Shown here in pieces: positions 9,249 through 18,958 of a stretch of DNA of 64,000 bases. Location of the stretch: NCBI GenBank assembly GCA_963745405.1, contig CAVUWY010000002.1, positions 2,108,001-2,172,000 on the forward strand. The letters run 5' to 3'. The notes under the pieces were generated by a model. That model saw only the letters and a program-made list of their open reading frames with translations, was not told where the DNA came from and did not search any database. The DNA comes from C-114 sp963745405. Its GTDB lineage: Bacteria > Chloroflexota > Limnocylindria > Limnocylindrales > CSP1-4. Position 1 is the first letter of the stretch. The number at the start of each line of letters is the position of its first letter. The position numbers and the translations under genes are program-made.

Positions 9249-11181
9249 ATGCGACGACTCCTTGGGATAGCGATCGTCGGGCTCATGGGGATGGGCCTGC
9301 TCGCCGCGCCCGCGCCGGCCGCGGCGGCGACCCGCGCGCCCCGCGTCGTCGTGATCGTCGGGCCGGTCGAAGGTCTCACCGACGACTACCGCTCGATCGG
9401 AGCGGCCGCCGTGAAGGAAGCCCAGCGCTGGACGACCGACGTCGTGTCCGTCGTGTCGCCGAACGCGACGTGGGCGGCCGTCAAGCGGGCGCTCCAGGGT
9501 GCCTCGATCGTCCTCTATCTCGGCCACGGCAACGGCTTCCCGAGCCCGTATCGGTCGACGCTCTTCCGGCCGACCGAGGACGGCCTCGGCCTCAACCCCG
9601 TAGCCGGCCAGGGCGACGACTCGCACCAGTACTTCGGTGAGTCGTTCATCGCCTCGCAGATCCATCTCGCGCCGCACGCGATCGTCCTCATGAGCCACCT
9701 GTGCTACGCCTCGGGCAACTCCGAGCCGGGCCTGCCGGAGCCGACCGTCGCGGTCGCCCAGCAGCGGGTCGACAACTTCGCCGCGGGCTGGCTGGCGGCC
9801 GGTGCCGATGCGGTCATCGCCGACACCTATGGATCGCCGGCGACGACCATCCGGAACCTCTTCGCGGCCCGGAACGGTGCGACGACCATCGACCGGCTCT
9901 GGGCCGCGGCGCCGAACGCCAACGGCCATGTCCAGGTGTACGCGAGCACGCGGACCCCCGGCGCGGAGGCGCGCATCGACCCGAGTGGGGCTACGTCGGG
10001 CTTCGACCGCTCGCTCGTCTGGCGCCCCGGGCTGACGGCGAGCCAGGTCATCACGGCGACCGGCTCGATCGTGCCGCTGCCGATCGTGCCGACGAGCGTC
10101 CTCCCGTCAGCGCCGTCGCTCGCCTCGATCGGGGTGACCGTCGGAGTCGCCCGACCTCGCCCCGGCCGCAACCGACCGCGGTCTCGTGGCCGGCACGACC
10201 GCTACGCTCGTCGTCCCGCTGTCGACCTCCCAGGCCACCGGCTCGACGACGCGCTTCGATCTCGGCATCCGCTGGCAGCCGCTCGATCCACGCCCGGCGC
10301 CGGTGACGAGCCCGCCGAGCCAGACGGGTGGCCCGTCGGTGACGCCTGGACCGACCACGTCGCCCGCTCCATCCGTTCGGCCGCCCGGGTCCGCCTCGCC
10401 TCCGGGATCCGCGCCGCCCTCGGCCTCGCCCACTCCCTCGCCGACCCCCACGCCGGAGCCGAGCCCGACCCAGTTCGCGCTTCCGTCCCCGCCGATCGAT
10501 CCGGTCGAGCCGGAGGCCTTCGGCTCGGTGGTCACGACCGTGCCGGCACGGATCGCGAAGGGGGCACTGACGATCACGGTCACCCTGCCGACGGACCCCG
10601 GCCACTACCGCCTTGTCACCACGATCCACGATCGGGATGGCATCGCCTATGACGCCGCGAGCCAGGCGCTCCTGAGCCCGCTGACGATCCGGGTCAGCGC
10701 GCCGCTGTCGGTCGCCTACGGCGTGGCGCCGGCCATCGACATCACGGCCGGCACACGGGGCGTCCTGCCGATCCGGATCGCCAACGACGGCTCGATGACC
10801 TGGGCATTGCCGCCGCTGACGCCGGACGACCGTGAAGGCGGCGTGTATCGACCGTCACCGCTCCTCGTCGGTCGCTGGATCCCGCTCTCGCCGAACGCGA
10901 GCACGCTGCCCGACACGGTCGAGGAGACGACGCCGGCCGTCCTGCCGGGGGGCCAGGCGGTCGTCGGACTGGAGATGACGGCACCGGCCGAGCCGGGCGC
11001 CTATGTCCTCGTGATCGACCTCGTCAGCCCGATCCACGGCTCGCTCGCCGCGAACGGGTCGGCTCCGGCGCAGGTGCTGGTGACCGTCGAGCCGGCACTG
11101 CCGACGTCGACGTCGAGTCCGGGCGCGTCTCCGAGCGTTGCTCCGAGCGCTTCGGCGACGGCGCCACCGATCGGCCCGTAG
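9249..11181 (+). CDS. Secreted clan CD (caspase/gingipain-like) peptidase candidate with Pro-rich linker and Ig-like domain (frameshifted)
   Basis: A signal peptide (MRRLLGIAIVGLMGMGLLAAP...AAAA) precedes an alpha/beta domain. It has a hydrophobic strand ending in IVLYLGHGNG (His93) and a later strand AIVLMSHLCYASG (Cys152). This His-Gly then Cys order after hydrophobic strands is the hallmark of clan CD peptidases. After about residue 300 come a Ser/Pro/Thr linker, beta-sandwich regions (ALTITVTLPTDPGHYRLVT; GVLPIRIANDGSMTW) and a Ser/Pro-rich tail without a TM. The two halves are in different frames; dropping one C at 10138-10139 joins GVTSESPDLAPAATDRG. The corrected length is about 643 aa. 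Activity is inferred. Confidence 0.6.
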
Positions 11182-11208
11182 GCCGCCGGGTTCTGCGAGC
11201 CGCCGGGG

Positions 11209-11421
11209 TCAGTACATCCCGGCCGGGGCCATCCCGTCCCAGTACTGGACGTCGGCGTCGAGCAGGCGCACGCCGGCGCAGAACAGGGCCAGGGCGAAGG
11301 CGACGCCGCCGGTCATCGGGCCGAGGAACACGGCGATGGCGAGGATCGCGACGGCGGTGGCGAGAAGTCGAGTCATCGTGGCGCTCCGGGTGTCGGTGGT
11401 GGTGATCCCAGACTCGGCCAT
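11209..11421 (-). CDS. Small two-helix membrane protein
   Basis: 70 aa from ATG 11421 (MAESGITTTD) or 55 aa from ATG 11376 (MTRLLATAVAILAIAV). One or two hydrophobic helices (LLATAVAILAIAVFL; GGVAFALALFCAGVRLL) are followed by a short polar tail. No family is recognised. Conservation of the hydrophobic pattern, rather than codon use, is the reason for keeping it. Confidence 0.45.
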   Translation of the reverse strand: MAESGITTTDTRSATMTRLLATAVAILAIAVFLGPMTGGVAFALALFCAGVRLLDADVQYWDGMAPAGMY

Positions 11422-11600
11422 GGGCGTTCGCGGCGGTATCGACGGATGTCGCCTCCGTCCACCGACGAGGGTCGTCTCGTGCCGGGCCCGAACGACGCCC
11501 CCGGATGAGGCCCGACGGTAGAATCGGCCGACAAGCCCGAGGCCCTCCCGGCCGAAGAACCGGCGACCGACCACCTTCCACCCACCGCGAAGGAGCCCCC

Positions 11601-12554
11601 ATGGCCCGCAACAAGGTCACCGTGATCGGCGCCGGCAACGTCGGTGCGACCACCGCCCAGCGCATCGCCGAGGCCGGACTCGCCGACGTCGTCCTCGTCG
11701 ACATCGTCGAGGGGCTGCCCCAGGGCAAGGGCCTCGACCTCGCCGAGGCGGCCCCGGTCGTCGGCCACGACGCCCGGATCGTCGGCACGAACGACTACGC
11801 CGACACGGCCGGCAGCGACATCGTCGTCGTCACCTCGGGGCTCGCCCGCCAGCCGGGGATGAGCCGCGACGACCTCCTGGCCAAGAACGCCGGTATCGTC
11901 CGGGCGGTCGTCACCGCCGCCGCGGCGGTCTCGCCGGACGCCATCCTCATCGTCGTCACGAACCCGCTCGACGCCATGTGCCACGTCGCGATGCAGGCCT
12001 CGGGCTTCCCGCGCGAGCGCGTCCTCGGGATGGCCGGCGTCCTCGACTCGGCCCGCTTCCGGACGTTCATCGCCGAGGAGCTCGGCGTGTCGGTCAGCGA
12101 CACCCACGCCTTCGTCCTCGGCGGCCACGGCGACACGATGGTCCCGCTGCCGCGCTACTCGACGGTCGCCGGCATCCCCATCACCGAGCTGATGAGCCCG
12201 GAGCGGGTCGAGGCGCTGACGACGCGGACCGCCAACGGCGGGGCCGAGGTCGTGGCACTCCTCAAGACGGGCTCGGCGTTCTACGCTCCGGCCGCCTCGG
12301 TATTCGAGATGGTCGAGTCGATCCTCCTCGACCGCAAGCGGGTCCTGCCGTGCGCGGTCCTGCTCAAGGGCGAGTTCCGCACGACCGACCTGTTCGTCGG
12401 CGTGCCGGTCGTCCTCGGCTCGGGCGGGATGGAGCGAGTCCTCGAGATCGCCCTCACGCCCGACGAGCAGGCGGCGTTCGATCACTCGGCCGCCGCCGTC
12501 CGGGAGCTGGTGGAGGCGCTGGCCGCCCTCGCCGTAACGGCCTCCCTCGCGTAG
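11601..12554 (+). CDS. mdh: Malate dehydrogenase (LDH-like type)
   Basis: Oxidises malate to oxaloacetate with NAD. It has the Rossmann motif VIGAGNVGATTA at the N-terminus, the substrate loop GLARQPGMSRDDLL (Arg rather than the Gln of lactate dehydrogenases), VTNPLDAM and the catalytic-His segment GGHGDTMVPL. The length of 317 aa is typical of the tetrameric LDH-like MDH of Chloroflexota and other bacteria. AAGGAG lies about 7 nt before the ATG. With pckA nearby it links the TCA cycle and gluconeogenesis. Confidence 0.95.
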   Translation: MARNKVTVIGAGNVGATTAQRIAEAGLADVVLVDIVEGLPQGKGLDLAEAAPVVGHDARIVGTNDYADTAGSDIVVVTSGLARQPGMSRDDLLAKNAGIVRAVVTAAAAVSPDAILIVVTNPLDAMCHVAMQASGFPRERVLGMAGVLDSARFRTFIAEELGVSVSDTHAFVLGGHGDTMVPLPRYSTVAGIPITELMSPERVEALTTRTANGGAEVVALLKTGSAFYAPAASVFEMVESILLDRKRVLPCAVLLKGEFRTTDLFVGVPVVLGSGGMERVLEIALTPDEQAAFDHSAAAVRELVEALAALAVTASLA

Positions 12555-12585
12555 AGGGTGGCGGGGCGACGCTGCGCCCGCCCGG

Positions 12586-13404
12586 TCAGGTCGGGTAGCC
12601 GACCAACCCGAGGCGCGTCCCGAAGACCTGGCTGGCGGCCCGCCGGCGCGACCGCTCGACCGTCTGGTCGAGCGCCTGGCGGTAGGCGGCAATCGTCTCG
12701 GGCAGTGGCTCGACGCCGATCTCCCGTTCGAGGGTCGCCGCGAGGCGGCGGAACTGGCGGAGCACCTGGGCCCGCGAGCCCATCGAGCCGTACACCCGGA
12801 TGAGGATCTCGTGACCCTCCTCGCGGAGCTGGTCGCGAGCGAGGAGTTCCTCTGCCGCGAATCGCGCGCCCTCGAGGTCCTCGGAGGCGAGCCGGGTCCC
12901 GGCGGCGAGCGCCAGGGCATCCTCGTAGGCGTCCGAGAGCCGCTCGCGATCGGCGGCGAAGCATTCGTGGCCGAGCCCCTCGGCGAGGTCGCCGCGGTAG
13001 ATGCGGAGGGCCTCCTCCGGTTCCGTCGGCCGGCAGCGGACGAGCCGCTCGAAGCGATGGGCGTCGACCTCGAGGCTGACCGTCGGCCGCAGCCCGATCG
13101 AGTCCTGGTCGGCCTCGATGACGCGGTCGGGATCGACCCCGGCGCCGTTCAGTGAGCCGCGGAGCAGCCACAGCGCCTGGCGGAGCGAGGCGGTGCAGCC
13201 GGCGTCCGCGTCGGGCCAGAGGTCGGTCGCGACGGCTTCCCTGGAGCGCAGCCGCGGCCGGAGGGCCAGCAACGCGAGGAGGGCCTGGGCGTGGCGCCCG
13301 GTCATCCGCAGCTCATGGCCGTCGACGACGGCGCTGATCCGGCCGAGCAGGCTGACCCTGACGGAAACGGTTTCGAAGGATCGAGCCTGGTTCCGAGGAT
13401 CCAT
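12586..13404 (-). CDS. SARP/BTAD-family transcriptional regulator
   Basis: 272 aa. An N-terminal winged helix (VSLLGRISAVVDGHELRM; LLALLALRPRLRSREAVATDLWPD; LRQALWLLRGSL) is followed by a bacterial transcriptional activation domain (EALRIYRGDLAEGL; ERLSDAYEDALALAAGTRLA; HEILIRVYGSMGSRAQVLRQFRRL). There is no NB-ARC or kinase domain, so it is a short stand-alone activator. The same frame is open to 14817 by chance on GC-rich DNA; the start at 13404 is where regulator-like sequence begins. Target genes are unknown. Confidence 0.85.
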   Translation of the reverse strand: MDPRNQARSFETVSVRVSLLGRISAVVDGHELRMTGRHAQALLALLALRPRLRSREAVATDLWPDADAGCTASLRQALWLLRGSLNGAGVDPDRVIEADQDSIGLRPTVSLEVDAHRFERLVRCRPTEPEEALRIYRGDLAEGLGHECFAADRERLSDAYEDALALAAGTRLASEDLEGARFAAEELLARDQLREEGHEILIRVYGSMGSRAQVLRQFRRLAATLEREIGVEPLPETIAAYRQALDQTVERSRRRAASQVFGTRLGLVGYPT

Positions 13405-13680
13405 CGTCGACTCCTGGCTGGCCGCCCCCGACCCTTCCCCCCGGTCGGGCCGGGAGGCGGCAACTCGGACGGCCCGGCCGATCGAGGCACCCCCAAGCAC
13501 CTCGATCCTGTGGGTCCCACGGACCCCGGCGGTGTCACCCCCACGTGTCCTGCCGGCACGGGTCGGGTCATCCGGTCGCCCGATGATGGTTTCGGCTCCC
13601 GAACCGAGGTGAGCGGCGGTCGGACACGGTCCTTGTCGGCCAGCCGACACCCGGCCCGACCCATCTGCACACGACCCGCC

Positions 13681-14631
13681 ATGGCTACACTCACCTGCAC
13701 TGTGCCGTTCGCGACGATCGTGTTCGAGTTCGACCCGCTGCTCCGCATCGGCGACAGCACCGTCCGCTACGAGACCCTGGGCCTCGCCGGCGCGGCGCTC
13801 GTCGGCATCCTCCTCGCGGCGATGCTTGCCGGCCGGACGCGAGCGCCGCATCCGCACGGCGGGGTGCCCGTCCCGGTCCTGAATCCGGCCGATGCCCACC
13901 TGCGCCGCGACGACCTCCTGTTCATCGTCCTCGGGATCGTGCCGGGCGCGGTGATCGGCGGGCGGGTCGGCTACATCCTCCTCCACCTCGACTTCTACTC
14001 GGCGAACACGTCCGCGATCCTCGACCCGTCGCAGGGCAGCCTCGAGCTCGGACTGGCGGTCCTCGGCGGGCTCCTCACCGGGGCATACGTGGCGCGCCTG
14101 CTCGATGCGCCGGTCGGGCGCTGGTTCCACGTGGCGGCCGTGCCGGTCTTCCTCGCCATCGCCCTCGGCGAGGGGGCCCGGATCCTCGGCGGGAGCGGCC
14201 AGGGCTCCCCGAGCGACGCGGCCTGGTCGACGGCCTACCTCGGCCCCGGGCCGTGGGGCTCCCTCGCCCCGGCGATCCCGTCCGATCCATCCCAGGCCTA
14301 CGGCGCCATCGCGGCCGCGGTGGCGTTCGCCGCGGTCGGCATCGTCGTCTGGCTCGGCGGGTTCAGCCGCGCCAGCGGGTCGGCGTTCTTCGTCGCCCTC
14401 CTCATCTGGGCGATCGGGCGGCTCGTCGTCACGACGACTTGGCGCGACGAGGCGGTCCTCGGCCCGATCCCCGCGGGCGGCATCATCGCGATCGGTGTCG
14501 GCGTCGCCGCGGTCGCCGGCCTGTGGCTTGCCCGCTGGAACGCCGGGCGGGTCCGATTCCAGGCCCACGAGGGGCCACCACCGCCGGGTGGGCCGGCCTG
14601 GCCGCAGCCGGAGGACCGGCCGCGCTTCTGA
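13681..14631 (+). CDS. Lgt-like (prolipoprotein diacylglyceryl transferase family) membrane protein, divergent
   Basis: 316 aa with about seven hydrophobic segments. GAVIGGRVGYILLHLDFY and the later SDPSQAYGAIAAAVAF align with the GGRxGY and P-x-Q-x-Y motifs of Lgt. However, the catalytic-region pattern R-x-x-N-x-x-N-x-E-x-x-G appears here as ARILGGSGQGSPSD, without the Asn/Glu residues. It is therefore either a degenerate paralogue or a family member with another role. The ATG at 13681 lacks a clear ribosome site; in-frame GTGs at 13702 and 13720 are alternatives. Confidence 0.65.
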   Translation: MATLTCTVPFATIVFEFDPLLRIGDSTVRYETLGLAGAALVGILLAAMLAGRTRAPHPHGGVPVPVLNPADAHLRRDDLLFIVLGIVPGAVIGGRVGYILLHLDFYSANTSAILDPSQGSLELGLAVLGGLLTGAYVARLLDAPVGRWFHVAAVPVFLAIALGEGARILGGSGQGSPSDAAWSTAYLGPGPWGSLAPAIPSDPSQAYGAIAAAVAFAAVGIVVWLGGFSRASGSAFFVALLIWAIGRLVVTTTWRDEAVLGPIPAGGIIAIGVGVAAVAGLWLARWNAGRVRFQAHEGPPPPGGPAWPQPEDRPRF

Positions 14632-14788
14632 CTCGCGGCGGGCTCCGTTCCTGGCCGGCTCGTGCGCCGGCGGGCCGCGGTCCAGACCGGCTCGCGGAGC
14701 GGGGTATCCTTGCGGTCCCGATAGGCGCCCACCTGCGGCCCAGGCGAACGGCGACCGACCAGAGTTACGAGACGACGCGAGGTGCGAG

Positions 14789-16351
14789 ATGACGCAGGTC
14801 GCTGAACCACACGGCACGACGAAGGCGCCGAACGCTGGCTCCGGTGACTCCGCCGGCCTCGAGCGGGTCGGTCACTGGATCGGCGGGCGGCGCGTCGCCG
14901 GTACGTCCGGGCGCACGGGGCCTGTCTACGACCCGGCGACCGGTCGGGTCGCCCGCGAGGTCGACTTCGCTTCGGTCCAAGAGATCGACGCGGCGGTCGC
15001 GGCAGCCGCGGCGGCCTTCCCCGCCTGGCGCGCGACCTCCCTGGCGAAGCGGGCCGAGATCATGTTCCGCGTCCGCAACCTGGTCGAGACGCACAAGAAC
15101 GACATCGCCGCCTTCATCACCGCCGAGCACGGCAAGGTCCCGTCGGACGCCCAGGGTGAGGTCGCCCGAGGACTCGAGAACATCGAGTTCGCCTGTGGCG
15201 TGCCGCACCTCATGAAGGGCGGTTTCAGCGAGCAGGCCTCGACGGGGGTCGACGTCTACCAGATCCGCCAGCCCCTCGGTGTCGCCGCCGGCATCACCCC
15301 GTTCAACTTCCCGGCGATGGTCCCGATGTGGATGTTCGCCAACGCCATCGCCTGCGGCAACACGTTCGTCCTCAAGCCGTCCGAGAAGGACCCGTCGGCG
15401 TCGATCTTCCTCGCCGGCCTCCTCGCCGAGGCGGGCGTGCCCGACGGCGTCTTCAGCGTGGTCAACGGCGACAAGGTGGCGGTCGACCGGATCCTCGAGC
15501 ATCCCGGCATCGCGGCGGTCTCGTTCGTCGGCTCGACCCCGATCGCCCGCTACATCTACGAGACGGGGACGAGGCACGGCAAGCGGGTCCAGGCCCTCGG
15601 CGGGGCCAAGAACCACATGATCGTGCTGCCCGACGCCGACATCGACATGGCCGCCGATGCCGCGGTCTCGGCCGGCTACGGCTCGTCCGGCGAGCGCTGC
15701 ATGGCCATCGCGGCCGTGGTGGCCGTCGGCGACGTGGCCGATCCGCTCGTCGCGGCGATCAAGGCGCGCCTGCCCAAGGTGCGGGTCGGGCCGGGCACGG
15801 ATCCGAAGGCGGAGATGGGGCCGCTCGTGACGGGCGTCCACCGCGACAAGGTCGCCGGCTATCTCGACTCGGCGGCCGAGCAGGGAGCCACGGTCGTGGC
15901 CGACGGCCGCGAGCACCCGCTCTATCGCGATTCGGACGGCTTCTTCCTCGGCCTCTCGCTCATCGACGACGTGACGCCGGCGATGGACGCCTACAAGGAC
16001 GAGATCTTCGGACCGGTCCTCTCCATCACCCGGGTGAAGACGTACGAAGAGGCGGTCACCCTCATCAACGACAACCCGTACGGCAACGGGACGGCGATCT
16101 TCACTCGCGACGGTGGTGCGGCGCGGCAGTTCCAGTTCGACGTCAACGTCGGCATGGTGGGCATCAACGTGCCGGTCCCCGTGCCGGTCTCGTACTACTC
16201 GTTCGGCGGCTGGAAGTCGTCGCTCTTCGGCGACCTCCACATGTACGGCCCCGAGGGCATCCAGTTCTACACCCGGGCCAAGGTGGTCACGTCGCGCTGG
16301 CCCGATCCGGGCACCTCCAAGGTCGATCTCGGCTTCCCGCGGACTCGCTAG
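14789..16351 (+). CDS. mmsA: CoA-acylating methylmalonate/malonate-semialdehyde dehydrogenase
   Basis: 520 aa, aldehyde dehydrogenase superfamily. ITPFNFPAMVPMWMFANAI, FVGSTPIARYIYETG and the catalytic Cys in SSGERCMAIA (about residue 304) are present. QALGGAKNHMIVLPDAD, with Asn where ordinary ALDHs have the general-base Glu, marks the CoA-dependent MMSDH subfamily. Products are propionyl-CoA or acetyl-CoA from methylmalonate or malonate semialdehyde. GAGGTG lies 7 nt before the ATG, and a TATCCT at 14705-14710 would give a leader of about 70 nt. Next to dihydropyrimidinase and an aminotransferase, a role in beta-alanine breakdown is likely. Confidence 0.93.
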   Translation: MTQVAEPHGTTKAPNAGSGDSAGLERVGHWIGGRRVAGTSGRTGPVYDPATGRVAREVDFASVQEIDAAVAAAAAAFPAWRATSLAKRAEIMFRVRNLVETHKNDIAAFITAEHGKVPSDAQGEVARGLENIEFACGVPHLMKGGFSEQASTGVDVYQIRQPLGVAAGITPFNFPAMVPMWMFANAIACGNTFVLKPSEKDPSASIFLAGLLAEAGVPDGVFSVVNGDKVAVDRILEHPGIAAVSFVGSTPIARYIYETGTRHGKRVQALGGAKNHMIVLPDADIDMAADAAVSAGYGSSGERCMAIAAVVAVGDVADPLVAAIKARLPKVRVGPGTDPKAEMGPLVTGVHRDKVAGYLDSAAEQGATVVADGREHPLYRDSDGFFLGLSLIDDVTPAMDAYKDEIFGPVLSITRVKTYEEAVTLINDNPYGNGTAIFTRDGGAARQFQFDVNVGMVGINVPVPVPVSYYSFGGWKSSLFGDLHMYGPEGIQFYTRAKVVTSRWPDPGTSKVDLGFPRTR

Positions 16352-16685
16352 CTCGGGGAGTGGCGCTCGGCTCGGCCTGCCTCGTTCCTTCTGGCGCCAT
16401 GCCGGCATCGGCCTGCCCTCGGCCTGCCATCGGCCGTTCTGGCGCGCCATCGGCCTGCCATCGGCGTGCCCTCGGCCTGCCATCGGCCGTTCTGGCGCGC
16501 CATGACGGCGAGGCCGGCATGTGCTGGCTAAGGGAGTCGACAAGCCCAGCCTGATCTCCTCGGGCAGACCGGCCGGCGGCCGATGCGGCGTCGCCCGAGC
16601 GTGGCGAACTCACTCAAGCCGCATTCCTCTCCCCACCGAGGTGATTGAGGGCCAGGCTAGTACTCGGTATGACGATGTGGCCGTC
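16352..16685. other. 334-bp intergenic stretch with GC-rich tandem repeats
   Basis: Apart from the repeat at 16414-16503 it shows no codon-like frame or RNA gene. The region just before 16686 may hold the promoter of the HTH gene (GGTATGACGAT). Confidence 0.5.
16414..16503 (+). repeat. Two 37-bp direct repeats 16 bp apart
   Basis: Positions 16414-16450 and 16467-16503 are identical 37-mers. The spacer and flanks are built from the same TGCCATCGGCC / TGCCCTCGGCC sub-motif, so the array has about a 53-bp period. It lies just after mmsA. Confidence 0.9.
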
Positions 16686-17447
16686 ATGCCGAGACGCAAG
16701 CGCACCGTGCGAAGGCTGGCCGGCGACCGGGAGGCCGCGGCCTTGGCGGCCACGCTCGGCGCCCAGATCGCGGACGCTCGACGCGGCCTCCGCCTGGATC
16801 AGTCCGCCCTCGCGGCCCGGTGCGGGTTGAGCCGCGGCCGACTCGGTGATCTCGAACGCGGCGACGGTCGGGGAGCGCCGCTCGGAGTGTGGATCGCGCT
16901 CGGGATCGCCCTGGGTAGGCCGCTTCGAGTCGAGTTGAGCAGGCCGATCGGCCGCGATCCGTTGGTGGCGACGGCGGACGCGGGTCACCTGGCGATCCAG
17001 GAGCTCGTGCTGCGGCTCGGCAGGACGGCCGGATACGCGAGGTCGTTCGAGCTGCCGAGCCGTCCTTCGGACCCCCGGCATTCCACTGACGTCGGTCTGC
17101 GCGACGACCGCCGCCGGCTGCTGATCCTCGTCGAGTGCTGGAATACGATCGGCGACATCGGGGCGGCCGCGCGATCGACGAGCCGAAAGCTCGCCGAGGC
17201 CGACGAACTCGCGATGGCCGCCGGCGGGGAGCGGCCGTTCACGGTCCGTGGCGTCTGGGTCGTCCGAGCGACCGCGCGCAACCGTGCGCTGCTCGCCCGC
17301 TATCCGGAAGTCTTCGCGGCGCGGTTCCCCGGCAGTTCGCGGCGCTGGGTCGAAGCGCTCACGACCGGTGCCGAGCCGCCGAAGGATCCGGCAATCGTGT
17401 GGAGCGACGTCGCCACGACGAGGATCTTCGCCTGGCGCCGCGGTTGA
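16686..17447 (+). CDS. XRE-type HTH protein with conserved C-terminal alpha/beta domain (paralogue 1)
   Basis: 253 aa. Residues about 20-75 form an HTH (LGAQIADARRGLRLDQSALAARCGLSRGRLGDLERG). The C-terminal domain contains AIQELVLRLGR, a Asp-Val strand (STDVGLRDDRR), LLILVECWN and RSTSRKLAEADEL, then RGVWVVRATARNRALLARYP. The E...D...E-x-W order recalls PD-(D/E)XK nuclease-fold proteins with Trp in place of Lys; this is only a fold suggestion. A clear paralogue is at 28358-29113. No partner gene is linked. The start is the ATG at 16686, with an in-frame GTG at 16677 also possible. Confidence 0.7.
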   Translation: MPRRKRTVRRLAGDREAAALAATLGAQIADARRGLRLDQSALAARCGLSRGRLGDLERGDGRGAPLGVWIALGIALGRPLRVELSRPIGRDPLVATADAGHLAIQELVLRLGRTAGYARSFELPSRPSDPRHSTDVGLRDDRRRLLILVECWNTIGDIGAAARSTSRKLAEADELAMAAGGERPFTVRGVWVVRATARNRALLARYPEVFAARFPGSSRRWVEALTTGAEPPKDPAIVWSDVATTRIFAWRRG

Positions 17448-17532
17448 CGCGGGCAGCACTGGCATCCGCGGTTGACGCGGCCGGCACTGACGCGGCCGGC
17501 ACTGGGCCGCCGCGGGATCAGAGCCGCCGTGG
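17438..17532 (+). repeat. Short GC-rich direct repeats at the 3' side of the HTH gene
   Basis: CCGCGGTTGACGCGG-type units recur at about 17438 and 17466, TGACGCGGCCGGCACTG recurs at about 17472 and 17488, and GGGATCAG recurs near 17512 and 17530. They lie between two convergent genes and may form hairpins. Confidence 0.6.
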
Positions 17533-17534
17533 GA

Positions 17535-18932
17535 TCAGGACAGGCGGGCGAACTCCGCCGGGCCGCGCTTGATGAACCGGCCCGCGCCCGTGCGGCCGGT
17601 GAACTCGCCGTTCCGGACGACGACCGAGCCGCGCGACAGGACCACGTCCGACGCGCCCTGCACGACGCGGCCCTCGTAGCACGAGTAGTCGACGTCCATG
17701 TGGTGCGTCCTGGCACTGATCGTGTGGCGGCGGACCGGGTCGTAGACGACGAGGTCGGCATCGGCGCCGACGGAGACCGAGCCCTTGCGGGGGTACATCC
17801 CGAACATCCGGGCCGGGGCCGTCGAGCAGATCTCGACCCAGCGCTCGCGGCTGATCCGGCCGCCGACGACGCCACCGTCGTGCATGAGGTCGAGCCGGTC
17901 CTCGACGCCGGGCAGGCCGTTCGGGATCTTGCGGAAGTCGCCCCGACCGAGCTCCTTCTGGCCGTGGAAGTCGAACGGGCAGTGGTCGGTCGAGACCAGC
18001 TGGAGGTCGTCCTTGCGGAGGCCGGCCCACAGCTCGGGCTGGTGGTCCTTCGTCCGCATCGGCGGTGAACAGACGAACTTCGCACCCTCGAAGCCGTTGC
18101 CGAGGTCGTCGAGCGAGAGGAACAGGTACTGCGGGCACGTCTCGGCGAAGGCCTGGGCGCCGCGATTCCGGGCCGCCCGGACGGCGTCGAGGGCGTCCCG
18201 CGCCGAGAGGTGGACGATGTAGACGGGGACGCCGGCCGCCTCGGCCAGGCGGATGACCCGGTTCGTCGCCTCGCCCTCGAAGATCGGGTAGCGGGCGACC
18301 CCGTGGTAGTAGGGGTCGGTGTGGCCGGCAGCGACCTCGTCGGCGGCCACGACATCGATCGCCATCCCGTTCTCGGCGTGCATCATGATCAGGCCGCCGT
18401 TCTCGCGGGTCCGCTGCATCGCCCGGAAGATCGCCCCGTCGTCGCTGTAGAAGACGCCCGGGTAGGCGGTGAAGAGCTTGAAGTCCGGCACGCCCTCGGC
18501 GACGAGCTGGTCCATCTCGGCCAGCGTCCCGTCATTGACGTCGCTCATGATCATGTGGAAGCCGTAGTCGACGACGGCGTTGCCCTCCGCCTTGGCGTGC
18601 CAGGCGTCGAGGCCGGCCCGGAGGGAGGCTCCCCGCGACTGGACGGCGAAGTCGACGATGCTCGTCGTCCCCCCGAAGGCGGCCGCCCGGGTCCCCGTCT
18701 CGAAGGTGTCCTTGGCGAACGTGCCGCCGAACGGCAGCTCCATGTGGGTGTGGACGTCGATGGCGCCGGGGATCACGTAGCGATCCGTCGCATCGATCGT
18801 CTCGTCGGCGGTCACGCCGCCGGCCGCCAGGTCGCGGCCGATGGCGGCGATCGTCTCGCCGTCGATGAGGACGTCGGCGGCCTGTGAGCCGTCCGCGGTC
18901 ACGATCGTGCCGTTGGCGATGAGGGTGCGCAT
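17535..18932 (-). CDS. hydA: Dihydropyrimidinase
   Basis: 465-aa amidohydrolase that opens dihydrouracil/dihydrothymine (or hydantoins) to N-carbamoyl-beta-amino acids. The metal site is visible: AIDVHTHMELPFGG (His-x-His), the carboxylated Lys in VPDFKLFTAYPG, MMHAENG, VYIVHLSARDAL and STDHCPFDFHG. GGAGGAG lies about 5 nt before the ATG. A minus-strand TATCCT at 19073-19078 would give a leader of about 130 nt that holds GC repeats. It starts the pyrimidine-catabolism gene set of this region. Confidence 0.93.
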   Translation of the reverse strand: MRTLIANGTIVTADGSQAADVLIDGETIAAIGRDLAAGGVTADETIDATDRYVIPGAIDVHTHMELPFGGTFAKDTFETGTRAAAFGGTTSIVDFAVQSRGASLRAGLDAWHAKAEGNAVVDYGFHMIMSDVNDGTLAEMDQLVAEGVPDFKLFTAYPGVFYSDDGAIFRAMQRTRENGGLIMMHAENGMAIDVVAADEVAAGHTDPYYHGVARYPIFEGEATNRVIRLAEAAGVPVYIVHLSARDALDAVRAARNRGAQAFAETCPQYLFLSLDDLGNGFEGAKFVCSPPMRTKDHQPELWAGLRKDDLQLVSTDHCPFDFHGQKELGRGDFRKIPNGLPGVEDRLDLMHDGGVVGGRISRERWVEICSTAPARMFGMYPRKGSVSVGADADLVVYDPVRRHTISARTHHMDVDYSCYEGRVVQGASDVVLSRGSVVVRNGEFTGRTGAGRFIKRGPAEFARLS

Positions 18933-18958
18933 CGTCTCCTCCGCGGATGCACGGGACC

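Noticed and set aside
12586..14817. A single 743-aa minus-strand gene
   Set aside because: Only the last 272 residues resemble a protein family (SARP/BTAD); the rest is antisense to the Lgt-like gene and arises from lack of stops in GC-rich DNA.
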